A stretch of 64,000 nucleotides of DNA, taken from the NCBI RefSeq assembly GCF_019656315.1, contig NZ_BPLU01000038.1:372001-436000 (forward strand). Reading direction: 5' to 3'. The notes below the pieces were generated by a model, which was not told where the DNA came from, made no database searches, and saw nothing but the letters and a program-made list of their open reading frames with translations. Position numbers and translations under genes: made by a program. This document shows positions 26,398-34,869 of this stretch, piece after piece. Origin of the DNA: Flavobacterium sp. UMI-01. GTDB taxonomy: Bacteria; Bacteroidota; Bacteroidia; Flavobacteriales; Flavobacteriaceae. The number at the start of each line of letters is the position of its first letter. Position 1 is the first letter of the stretch.

Positions 26398-26525
26398 AAA
26401 GTTGTAATAGTATTAAAAATTAATAAGTATAGTAGAACTACTATCATCCAATAGGATTTCAGTAGATTTTTAAAATCAATTAGTCAAAGCTATCTAATTC
26501 ATTATCTTTTTATAACTTTAACCCA

Positions 26526-26552
26526 GCTTTAACTGTACTTATAACGGTTAAA
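26526..26552. promoter_or_regulatory. Candidate regulator site shared with 60171-60197
   Basis: Minus strand begins TTTAACCGTTA, then 4 bases, then TACAGT, and ends in AGC. It matches 22 of 27 bases of the site at 60171-60197. Both lie in the spacer between a membrane-anchored HTH regulator gene and a divergent glycosidase gene. CTTTAAC is also repeated 11 bases apart (26516 and 26527). A binding site for these regulators is inferred. Confidence 0.55.
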
Positions 26553-26591
26553 CCAAAACCTAACCGACTACCAACCAACAACATAACCAAG

Positions 26592-27737
26592 ATGACTTTA
26601 TCAGAAAGTGAGAAGCTCGAAATCATATCAAAACTAAAAAAAAGCAATACTTTTAAGAATGCACCTACAAGTAGTGCGCTACTTCAATACCTTTTTGAGG
26701 CCACTCAAAACAAAAGCGCAATTAAGGAAGCTACCATTGATATTGATTTTTTTGGAGGCTCTCAAAACTCGGACAAAACCAATCCCAGAGTTCGTGTGAA
26801 TGTTTATAATTTGAGAAAAAAAATTGCTTCTTACTATGAAGAAGAAGGACAAGATGACCCTTGGCAACTAACCATTGACAAAGGACAATATCACATTCGC
26901 TTTTTTAAAAAAGAAAAAAAGATTAAAAGGAAAATTGACAAAAAAATTGCTGTGCCTTATATAGGATTAGGCATCGCAATAATAATCCTTATTTTCAACC
27001 AAATACCAGCTCAAAAACCAGAACTATGGAGCAATTTTCTTAACCAAGATAAAATCACTAATTTGTTTATAGGTGATCATTTTGGAATCATCGGCAATAC
27101 AATAACCCATGGAAAAGGCTGGACCAGAGATTTTAGTATTAACAACTATACCGACTTTTATAAACTATTAGACCAATACCCAGAGCTTAAAAAACAAATT
27201 AAACCTTCTGATTTTTCATATAGCACCAAAATGGGAATATTAGCTACCCAGCAATTGGAACGATTTTATCAAAACTACCAGCACGATTTTACCATTCGTT
27301 TTTCAACTCAAAGTTCGATTGTTGAAATCAAAGAAGGAAATGCTATTTATGTGGGACCTAGTAAAAATAATAGTCAATTCATTCCTTTCTTTAACGAAGC
27401 GAATCCTTATTTTAAATTAAAAGAAAATGTCCTTTACTTAACCAATCATCCGCAGTTTAAAAACGAAACCTTTGATCTAAGTTCTCCAAAAGACACTCTT
27501 GAATATGCTATTGTCTCAAAATACCCCAATAACAACGACACCGAACACTTTGTCTTTTTTTCTCAGCATGACATTGGGGTTAGTGCCACTGTGGAGTTCT
27601 TTACTAATCAGGATAGCATTGAAAAGTTTACCAAACAACATTTGAAGAACAAAAAATATTTTACCGCTATTTTCAAGGTCAAAGGACAAAGTAGAACCAA
27701 CACGAATATAAAACTAGAGAAGGTTGTTCGTTTTTAA
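26592..27737 (+). CDS. Membrane-anchored winged-helix-like transcription regulator (381 aa)
   Basis: One-component regulator with ToxR-like topology (inferred). Residues 1-105 form a cytoplasmic DNA-binding-like domain ending with NLRKKIASYYEEEG and LTIDKGQYHI. Such VR-NLRKKL-YY/KGQY motifs mark a winged-helix-like domain found in bacterial one-component regulators. A basic stretch (105-118) precedes one membrane helix (about 119-138), and a periplasmic domain of about 240 residues follows, of no family I recognise. It is a paralogue of 58910-60082. It is divergent from the GH2 gene at 26397, with a candidate operator between them. Likely senses a periplasmic glycan fragment and regulates neighbouring glycosidase genes. 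Confidence 0.75.
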   Translation: MTLSESEKLEIISKLKKSNTFKNAPTSSALLQYLFEATQNKSAIKEATIDIDFFGGSQNSDKTNPRVRVNVYNLRKKIASYYEEEGQDDPWQLTIDKGQYHIRFFKKEKKIKRKIDKKIAVPYIGLGIAIIILIFNQIPAQKPELWSNFLNQDKITNLFIGDHFGIIGNTITHGKGWTRDFSINNYTDFYKLLDQYPELKKQIKPSDFSYSTKMGILATQQLERFYQNYQHDFTIRFSTQSSIVEIKEGNAIYVGPSKNNSQFIPFFNEANPYFKLKENVLYLTNHPQFKNETFDLSSPKDTLEYAIVSKYPNNNDTEHFVFFSQHDIGVSATVEFFTNQDSIEKFTKQHLKNKKYFTAIFKVKGQSRTNTNIKLEKVVRF

Positions 27738-27776
27738 TTTTTTATAAAATTTAAAAACCGCTTTTTCTTAAAGTCC

Positions 27777-27842
27777 TTATTTCAACGGAATTTGAACATT
27801 AAAAGACTGTAAAACATCATTTTCGTCAAGACTATCTGAAGC
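27777..27842 (-). pseudogene. Detached C-terminal end of the propeller gene, beyond an in-frame TGA
   Basis: After the TGA at 27843-27845, the same frame continues for 21 codons and ends at TAA (27777-27779), reading ASDSLDENDV then LQSFNVQIPLK. This aligns with the end of the paralogue at 32408-33523 (AADTLDANKV, HSFNIQIPLI). The region is therefore the original end of the gene, cut off by one nonsense codon at a position that is Cys in the paralogue and Val in the fusion protein. Confidence 0.8.
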
Positions 27843-28835
27843 TCAAAGCAATACTTTTGGCACACCATTTTCAATATACAATTGCGGTCTTTCCAAATGT
27901 TCTACTTTTTGAAGATTCCCATCTGCCCAATGAATTTCTAATTTAGAAACCAAAGCATTTTTGGATAATTTCCAATCATAACCATCATTCGATTCAAATA
28001 ATACCAATGCTTTCCCTTCTTTGGTAAAAGCACCATGCATATCTTTCAGAATGGCTCTGTATTTCCCTTTTTGGTACCATATAAAAGGATCTTCGGCAGG
28101 GAAATCATATCCTTCTGCCAAGAAAACTGGTTTATCATACTTTTTGAATGGCCCTGATGGATTATTCGATGTGGCTACACAATGCACTACGGGACCACCC
28201 ATAATACCTGGCTTCTTTTTTCCAACAGCCTTATAAACCATCAAGTAAGTTCCGTCTGGTTTTTGAGTTATTGAAGGATTACTTACCATTAAAGCATCCA
28301 TTGCTTCTGGGTTTGGGCTCACATCAATAATAGGGTTGTCTAATCGTTGCCAAGGTCCGTTTGGATTATCGGCAATGGCTACACCAATGCGTTGGTTGTT
28401 TCGATGAATGGGGTTTAATTTGTTCCCCATCGCTTTTCCATCTCCTGTATTCCCCATATAATACAAGTAGTATTTCCCATTGTATTTGTGAACTGTCGGA
28501 TTGTGAGTACATAAGCCATCCCAATAATTAGCCCCTCGAATGGATAACGCTACATCTTTATGTTTCCACGGCCCCAACGGACTTTTGGAAACCGCATGGG
28601 CGATTTCAGAATGAGTGACCCAAGCCCAACCTAACTTTTTATCCCATCTAGAATAATACATATGGTACAGTTTATCGTCTCCTTTAACAATAGAAGCCCC
28701 CCATATACTCTTACTTTCGTTTTCGAACTTAGCAGATATTGGTACTTTTTTAAAATTTAGTTTGAAATCATCGTCTATTTTTGTTGTTTTACAACCAAAG
28801 ATTACTAGTAGAACAAACACACTAATTTTTTTCAT
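27843..28835 (-). CDS. Beta-propeller glycosidase-like lipoprotein, shortened by TGA (330 aa)
   Basis: Start set at 28835 (MKKISVFVLLVIFGC; lipobox Cys15). An upstream ATG at 28883 gives no signal. The protein has repeats of the form NGKYYLYYMGN, NPNGPW and RPDG-Y-like blades typical of five-bladed propeller glycosidases (GH43/GH117-like). Conserved acids are in HSEIAHA, YWDGLCTHNP and AEDPFIWYQ. Paralogues are 32408-33523 and the first half of 36422-38719; I do not recognise a characterised family. A TGA removes the last 21 residues, which probably form the closing blade strand, so activity is uncertain. Last gene of its unit. Confidence 0.75.
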   Translation of the reverse strand: MKKISVFVLLVIFGCKTTKIDDDFKLNFKKVPISAKFENESKSIWGASIVKGDDKLYHMYYSRWDKKLGWAWVTHSEIAHAVSKSPLGPWKHKDVALSIRGANYWDGLCTHNPTVHKYNGKYYLYYMGNTGDGKAMGNKLNPIHRNNQRIGVAIADNPNGPWQRLDNPIIDVSPNPEAMDALMVSNPSITQKPDGTYLMVYKAVGKKKPGIMGGPVVHCVATSNNPSGPFKKYDKPVFLAEGYDFPAEDPFIWYQKGKYRAILKDMHGAFTKEGKALVLFESNDGYDWKLSKNALVSKLEIHWADGNLQKVEHLERPQLYIENGVPKVLL

Positions 28836-28894
28836 ATCTTTTTTTTTACAAACAGCTTTTCCGATTTTTAGGCGATACTCCATCTAAATCAAGT

Positions 28895-30769
28895 CTATTT
28901 AATTTCAGGAATAATGGTAGGGGGTATATTAAGTTTTTTGTCATCGGAACCACTAGCAAAATTGCTAATATTATAACTGTTAGGTTTCGTCCAATCACAT
29001 TCTACTCTTCCGTCACCTAGGACAATAGTACCCAATTTATTTCGAAACCAATCGGCGAGTTTTATATATTGTGGGCTATTGGCTAAATTATTTTTCTCAT
29101 CAGGATCGTTGCGCAAATCATATAATGCCATATCTGCTTTTGGACGGTCACAAGTTAATGCCCAAGTAATATCATCATTTAGAAATGGCGCTTTAGAGTC
29201 ATCCCATTTGTCTCTAGATCGCATTGAAAAAACAAAATCATTCGTGCGTATATAGGCACGGTGACCGCATACAACATTTAACTCCCCAATAGCATAATCC
29301 CGTTTTACAGTTTTATTTGTAATTACATCGGCCAAATTATAGCCATCAAGATAGTCGTAATCTTTAGTATGAAGTGCAATATTGGCACCAGCTAAAATAG
29401 TGGGGGCAAAATCAACGAACTCTACAATATCATGAATTACTTTCCCCTGTGGATATTTTGTTTTATCACTTGAAACTACAATGGCTGCATTGTGAACGGA
29501 TTGCTTCCACGGACCAAATTTAGCCATAATACCTTGCTCCCCTAAATGCCAACCGTGATCACCCACAGTAAATACAATAAGATATTCTTGGTCATTTTTT
29601 TTGCAATAATCTTTAAACGCTTGTACAGACTCTCCTATCAAAGCGTCACCGTAAGCGCAAAAAGCATAGTAGTCTCTTATAGCTTGTAGTTTTTCTTTAT
29701 CGGTAAATTGATCGGTTTTACATTCATTATACAAAGTCACTAACTGCGGTGGAAAATTAGAAAGTTCATCAGTTGAAAATTCAGGAAGTTTGTATTTTTT
29801 ATTTTTAAAGAGGTCTCTATATTCTTTAGGAGGGAGTACTGGTGAATGGGGTAAATGAAATCCTAGATTAATAAAAACAGGTTTTTGACTATCAGCACCA
29901 TCCACTTTTTTGCCAAAAAGAGTCGTATATTGTTGGTTACTATTTTCGAGATAATTTCTAAATTCTTTTACAATATTGCCATCTACGGTTTTACCTGCAG
30001 GATAAGGATTTACACCTCCTAAAATCAATCCCTTATTGATGCGTGTATAAGCTCTCAAAATGTCAAATTCTTTTTCAACGGCAAGTTTTTGCTTTAAGTC
30101 TTCAGCTGGAATTGAACCGTCACGCAATTGGGTGATATATGTTTTTGAGATTCCATTAGGATAGATAATAGTTTCTTCTGTTTTTATTGGACTTAAAATT
30201 CCGTCTGGAAACTCATACTTACCACTACTGTTAAAAATATCCCCTAAACCATTTCTTTGTAAATCTGTTTCAAATTGAATAACAAGGTCATAAAAATCAG
30301 TGGCGGAATTCATTTTATTATCAAAATTCTTTCGAATATTCATTCCTAATTTTCCAAAAACGGCAGTATTGTACCCCTTAGTTTTCAATATTTGAGAAAT
30401 AGTTGGTTTTACAAAATCAGCTTGTTGGTGAGAACTAAATTTGTAATGCCCTGAACGAAAAGGATACCTCCCCGATTGCATCGATGCTCTTGATGGTGTA
30501 CACATAGGTGAATTACAAAAAGCTTTGGTAAACAAAACCCCTTCTTTTGCCAATTTGTTTATATGAGGAGACAGTACAAATCCTAATGAACTTTCTGTTT
30601 TTCCAGTAGTGGCTTCATTAAAACATTCTAAAGCATCCGCCCTGTGATCATCAGTAATAATCCACAATATATTGGGCGTTTTTTGTGCATGTATATTCGA
30701 TGTGATACCAAAAATGAATAAAACAAATACTATAGCTTTTAAATAATTAACTTGATTTTTTTGACACAT
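28895..30769 (-). CDS. Secreted S1 family sulfatase (624 aa)
   Basis: Large sulfatase paralogous to the one at 500-2338. A signal peptide lies in residues 9-29 (ending NIHAQ) after a polar start. Metal site NILWIITDDHRADAL, formylglycine precursor C90 in CTPSRASMQSGRYPF, GDHGWHLGEQG with metal-binding Asp/His, and DLRNDPDEKNNLA near the C terminus. The extra length against a typical 480 aa lies mainly between residues 150 and 330. It lies 126 bases upstream of the shortened propeller gene. The two long sulfatases stand at the ends of separate units, so they may act on the same sulfation position under different control (inference). Confidence 0.92.
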   Translation of the reverse strand: MCQKNQVNYLKAIVFVLFIFGITSNIHAQKTPNILWIITDDHRADALECFNEATTGKTESSLGFVLSPHINKLAKEGVLFTKAFCNSPMCTPSRASMQSGRYPFRSGHYKFSSHQQADFVKPTISQILKTKGYNTAVFGKLGMNIRKNFDNKMNSATDFYDLVIQFETDLQRNGLGDIFNSSGKYEFPDGILSPIKTEETIIYPNGISKTYITQLRDGSIPAEDLKQKLAVEKEFDILRAYTRINKGLILGGVNPYPAGKTVDGNIVKEFRNYLENSNQQYTTLFGKKVDGADSQKPVFINLGFHLPHSPVLPPKEYRDLFKNKKYKLPEFSTDELSNFPPQLVTLYNECKTDQFTDKEKLQAIRDYYAFCAYGDALIGESVQAFKDYCKKNDQEYLIVFTVGDHGWHLGEQGIMAKFGPWKQSVHNAAIVVSSDKTKYPQGKVIHDIVEFVDFAPTILAGANIALHTKDYDYLDGYNLADVITNKTVKRDYAIGELNVVCGHRAYIRTNDFVFSMRSRDKWDDSKAPFLNDDITWALTCDRPKADMALYDLRNDPDEKNNLANSPQYIKLADWFRNKLGTIVLGDGRVECDWTKPNSYNISNFASGSDDKKLNIPPTIIPEIK

Positions 30770-30959
30770 ATTATATTTGTTATTTTAGTACATAAGATCA
30801 GCTATTTACAATGATTTTTATTTATGATAGCAATTCGAAACTTTAATTAAAATTGAACTGATGCGAAAAATTATTAAAAAAATGACACAACTATATCTCA
30901 GTTTCACTTTTTGATTTAAAAAAATCAGTATATTTTTCCCAGCTAGACTCATCCTAATT

Positions 30960-32408
30960 TTATTTTTTCAACAATCGATTTTCCCAATCTTGCAACAATT
31001 TTTCATCTGAAGTATCAGCTGTAAAGGCAGGATTATGTGTCTTTATTTGTTGCTCATAATATTTTAAAGAAGAGGCTTTGGCTTTTTCAATTGTTTTTTC
31101 ATCCTCTGGAATCCTATTTTTTTCGAAAGCTACCATTTGGGTCGAAAGTTGCTGAAACAATTGGTCTTTTATCTTTTGATGTTTTTTTAACTCGGCTAGA
31201 TTATTGAACTCCATTGAATCTTTTTTAAGATCATACAATTCAATCACAGGCTTGGTAGCTGCCATAAACTGATTGAATGGTGCTGCTAAGGCTCCTTTTT
31301 TATACAATACGTTATACAAAGAAAAAGCAGGATATTGGGCTTTTTTGTAACTACTCAATTGCATCCAAGGACGGTCAGCTGTTCGATTCCAGATGAGTTT
31401 GTATCGTCCATTGCAAATGCTACGCATATTTTCAACTGCATCACCAGCACGGTCTCTGAAACCGTAAACGTATTTTATTTGTTGAGCTTTTTGTCCTAAA
31501 AATACGGTTCCTTGTAAATGAGTTGGGGATGCTATTCCTGCTAATGACAAAGAAGTAGCGGTGACATCGACTAAACTAACCAATTTTTCTTTCTCTACTT
31601 TTGGTTTAAAATGATTGGGGTAACGCACTATCAGAGGGACTCTCAAACCGCCTTCATACAAAAACTGTTTGTCGCGCAAATGCGGACGCCCATTGTCGCC
31701 AAAGAAAAATACAATGGTATTATCCGCCAATCCTTCTTTTTCCAATCGATCTAAAATAAGCCCTACTTGTTTGTCGCATTCTTGAACACTTTCTAGATAC
31801 AAAGCCCAGTCGGCTCGTATAATGGGGTAATCAGGATAACATTCGGGCAAATGCACTTTATCAGCTGCCACAGGATTTTCTTTGTCACGGACAAAATCGC
31901 GGTGGGGTTCATGAATTTGAACCTGAGCAAAAAAGGGTTGGTCTTTGGCTCGTTGTTTCCAATCGGTTCCATCAAAAAGGTTCTCTGACAAAAAATTAAA
32001 ATCCTCTTTTCCTCCCTTTGCCATATTATGTGAATTCCCATTGGTACAAAAATAACCTTGCGCTTTAAAATAAGTGGTTATGGGTGCAATTCCCTGAGGC
32101 AAACGAGTCATGTTTATGGTTCTATGGTCATGACTGTTTGCACTTGGCGGATACATACCTGTAATCATCGAAGAGCGACTTGGCGAGCAAATGGGAGCAT
32201 TGGCATAGGCTCTTTTATATAAAATTCCTTGTTTGGCCAAGCGGTCAATATTAGGTGTTTTTACATCTGGATTGCCGTAGCAACCTAATTCTATCCCTAA
32301 ATCATCGGCATTTATCCATAAAACATTAGGGCGGTTTTGAGCCAAACCATTGCTTCCTAACATCAACAGGAACACCATTGAAAAAATACTACTTATAAAA
32401 TACTTCAT
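30960..32408 (-). CDS. Secreted S1 family sulfatase (482 aa)
   Basis: Signal peptide 1-24 (ending NGLAQ). The metal site is slightly unusual, NVLWINADDLG, with the two Asp kept. Catalytic C74 is in CSPSRSSMITGMYPP. HDHRTINM, FFFGDNGRPHLRDKQFLYEGG and a Lys/His pair in QVQIHEPHRDF complete the active site. The start codon overlaps the stop of the upstream propeller gene by one base (TAATG), so translation is probably coupled. It belongs to the branch with a YGNPDVKTPNIDRL segment. Substrate unknown. Confidence 0.93.
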   Translation of the reverse strand: MKYFISSIFSMVFLLMLGSNGLAQNRPNVLWINADDLGIELGCYGNPDVKTPNIDRLAKQGILYKRAYANAPICSPSRSSMITGMYPPSANSHDHRTINMTRLPQGIAPITTYFKAQGYFCTNGNSHNMAKGGKEDFNFLSENLFDGTDWKQRAKDQPFFAQVQIHEPHRDFVRDKENPVAADKVHLPECYPDYPIIRADWALYLESVQECDKQVGLILDRLEKEGLADNTIVFFFGDNGRPHLRDKQFLYEGGLRVPLIVRYPNHFKPKVEKEKLVSLVDVTATSLSLAGIASPTHLQGTVFLGQKAQQIKYVYGFRDRAGDAVENMRSICNGRYKLIWNRTADRPWMQLSSYKKAQYPAFSLYNVLYKKGALAAPFNQFMAATKPVIELYDLKKDSMEFNNLAELKKHQKIKDQLFQQLSTQMVAFEKNRIPEDEKTIEKAKASSLKYYEQQIKTHNPAFTADTSDEKLLQDWENRLLKK

Positions 32409-33523
32409 TATTTAACTTTTTTGATAATTAGTGGAATTTGGATATTAAATGAGTGTCTTACTTTATTCGCATCCAAGGTATCTGCAGCGCAAAGTAAGGC
32501 AATTGGTTTTCCGTTTTCGATATATACTTGAGGACGTTCCAGGTGAGTAAACTGTTGTACCTTTCCGTTTTCCCATTGTACAACACGTTCCGAAATTTCG
32601 TGATGTTTAGAAGGTTGCCAGTCGATTCCGTTTTCAGAATCAAATTGCACCAGTGAGAATATTCGACTTTTACCTGTATCCTTAATTCGTTTGACGATGG
32701 CTCTGTACCTACCGTCTTGATACCAGATATAAGGATCCTCGGCTGGAAATCGTTCGCCTTCAAAATGAAAAACTAATTTTTCTGATTTAACAAAAGGGCC
32801 TGTTGGGCTGTCGGATGTGGCAACCATATGTACCACAGGGCCTCCACTAGGCAACGGAAATTTTTTACCCACTCCTTTATAGATTAAAGTAAAACCGCCA
32901 TCAGGTCGTTGACAAATGGAAGGATTAGAAGTCATCAATGCATCTGAAGCATTATCATCACTGCTTATATCGATTAAGGGTTTGTCAAATCTTTTAAATG
33001 TACCATTGGGATCATCAGCTACCGCAACTCCAATCCGTTGGTTGTTACGATGTACCCAGTTCAATTCTTCTTTACCAGGAACTCCTAGAATTTTGCCGTC
33101 ACCTGTATTTCCCATATAATACAAATAATATTTGCCTTTGGCTTTTATAATTGTAGGGTTGTGCGTCACTAAACCGTCCCAATAATGTGCTCCTCTTGCG
33201 GGAAGCGCTACATTTTTAAATTTAAAAGGACCAAAAGGAGAAGTAGAAACCGCATGAGCAATCTCTGAATGTGAAACCCAAATCCAGCCTGGAGCTTCTG
33301 GCCATCGGGAATAAAACAAATGATACAAATTATCATCTCCTTTGATTAATGAACCTCCCCAAACGCTCATTCCTTTTTCGCTAAAAACCGATTTTGAGGC
33401 CACTTTTCCAAATTCTATTTTGAAATCGGGACTGATAGTCGAACTGGTTTTGGTGTTTTTTTTACCACAAGAAATCAACACCATTGAAGTGATTACAAGT
33501 GACCATAAAGTTGATTTATTCAT
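32408..33523 (-). CDS. Beta-propeller glycosidase-like lipoprotein (371 aa)
   Basis: Intact member of the propeller family seen three times here. Lipobox LISC gives Cys19. Blade motifs include SVWGGSLIKGDDNLYH, VSHSEIAHAVS, YWDGLVTHNP, GKYYLYYMGNTGDG, NNQRIGVAVADDPNG, TSNPSICQRPDG and FPAEDPYIWYQDGRYRA. The acids in HSE, WDG and AEDP are candidates for catalysis. Coupled by a one-base overlap to the downstream sulfatase and 58 bases from a GH117 gene. The fold is shared with GH43/GH117-like enzymes, but I know no characterised member; an exo-galactosidase or anhydrogalactosidase role is only inferred from its partners. Confidence 0.75.
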   Translation of the reverse strand: MNKSTLWSLVITSMVLISCGKKNTKTSSTISPDFKIEFGKVASKSVFSEKGMSVWGGSLIKGDDNLYHLFYSRWPEAPGWIWVSHSEIAHAVSTSPFGPFKFKNVALPARGAHYWDGLVTHNPTIIKAKGKYYLYYMGNTGDGKILGVPGKEELNWVHRNNQRIGVAVADDPNGTFKRFDKPLIDISSDDNASDALMTSNPSICQRPDGGFTLIYKGVGKKFPLPSGGPVVHMVATSDSPTGPFVKSEKLVFHFEGERFPAEDPYIWYQDGRYRAIVKRIKDTGKSRIFSLVQFDSENGIDWQPSKHHEISERVVQWENGKVQQFTHLERPQVYIENGKPIALLCAADTLDANKVRHSFNIQIPLIIKKVK

Positions 33524-33581
33524 TCCTTTGTTTTATATTAATGATGGTATTTATTTCTTTAATAATCCAATATAAAAAAGA

Positions 33582-34859
33582 CTACTTTTTTTTCACGCCA
33601 CGGCCTTCTGGATGCTCATACATAGATTCTACACCTTGTGCAAAATAAACTTCGGGCCTATGCCAAACACCAGTGTCTTTGAAGGCGGGTTCATTATAGT
33701 CCAAACTTAAATCACAATCGAAACGAGCCATAATGGAATAACTTTTTTGAGGTGTTCCAGCATTAACAAAATGACACAATCCCCAAGTAAATCCTCTTCC
33801 ATTACCTGAATTAGTAAAAGCGTCTGGACAAAAAGGAGCTGCCGCAGTAGGGGTTAATGACAATCCTGCTGCAATTTTGAAATTTACTCCATCCTCTGAA
33901 TACTGCATCGTTTCACGTTCGTTACCATCTTTAATTGCCAAAGCAGCAACCCCTCCCTTAAATGGAAAATAGGTAGTTTCATGACCTGACTGCATAACAG
34001 GATTTAATGGATGTTTTTTGAAAGGACCTAAAGGATCTTCTCCAATTACTACTCCATGACCTACGGCATAATGTGACCTATCGTTTGGCCATTTGTTATA
34101 AGCGGCTTTGTAATAAATATAAATTTTACCCTTGTAAACTATAGGATGTGGATCATGTGTTGCGTTTTGATCCCACTCGCCTTCTTTTCCAAAAGGAATT
34201 ACTTTATCACCTCCGTGTATCCATGGTCCATCAGGCGAATCAGAGTAAGAAACGGAAACAGGACATAAATCACCTCTAAGTCCGCTAGGTTCATCAAAGG
34301 CTTGGTAGTATAAATAATACTTCCCTTTCCAAACTAATATATCAGGAGTAGCTACAGAACGCCAGCCCGATTGTGGTTTCGCAGGTCTTGACACTGCAAC
34401 TCCTTTTTCTTCCCAAGTAATACCATCGGTACTTGTTGCATACCAAATATCACATAAGTCCCAGTCTGTTGATGGGATTACATCCGTAGCCTCAGCAGCA
34501 CGATCCCAACCTATTGGAGGAACAGTTGTATGTCGTTTTGTGTACCAAATATAATACTTACCATTCACCAAGATAGGTCTTGAAGGGTCACGACGAGAAA
34601 TGGTTCCATCCCCGTTGTTGTAATCAAATCCTTTTAATCTGGTGTACTTAAATTGTGAAAACAATTCATTATCCTGAACCCTAGGGGTTGAATATTCAAA
34701 CATACGCTCAGAGGATGTGCTTAATGGAATGTTAGGTTTCTCAGTAGGCATTTTGAATGGAAAAACACTAATTGATTTCTTTTTGAAAGAAGTATCTAGT
34801 TTTGCAGAACAGGACACTAAAACACTTCCTATTAATGCAATAATAATTTTACTTTTCAT
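33582..34859 (-). CDS. GH117 family lipoprotein (425 aa)
   Basis: Lipobox LVSC (C17) suggests membrane anchoring. Family marks: NNGDGTISRRDPS with D91 as general base, ATHDPHP with the middle acid, and QSGHETTYFPF with H293 and E294. DFCDLWYATS-like and GKYYLYYQAF blade segments are present. Very similar to 38709-39953 (PTEKP start, CDIWYATS, THMFL-type ending replaced by VWHRPEVYFAQG). Lacks the C-terminal LSKKQLERIK helix of the other copies, ending instead with EHPEGRGVKKK. Preceded 10 bases upstream by a sulfatase. Confidence 0.92.
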   Translation of the reverse strand: MKSKIIIALIGSVLVSCSAKLDTSFKKKSISVFPFKMPTEKPNIPLSTSSERMFEYSTPRVQDNELFSQFKYTRLKGFDYNNGDGTISRRDPSRPILVNGKYYIWYTKRHTTVPPIGWDRAAEATDVIPSTDWDLCDIWYATSTDGITWEEKGVAVSRPAKPQSGWRSVATPDILVWKGKYYLYYQAFDEPSGLRGDLCPVSVSYSDSPDGPWIHGGDKVIPFGKEGEWDQNATHDPHPIVYKGKIYIYYKAAYNKWPNDRSHYAVGHGVVIGEDPLGPFKKHPLNPVMQSGHETTYFPFKGGVAALAIKDGNERETMQYSEDGVNFKIAAGLSLTPTAAAPFCPDAFTNSGNGRGFTWGLCHFVNAGTPQKSYSIMARFDCDLSLDYNEPAFKDTGVWHRPEVYFAQGVESMYEHPEGRGVKKK

Positions 34860-34869
34860 TTCTTCATTT

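Noticed and set aside
27843..27845. Selenocysteine recoding at the TGA codon
   Set aside because: The paralogous position is Cys in one copy but Val in the fusion, so it is not a catalytic residue; no stem-loop suited to bacterial recoding was seen after it.
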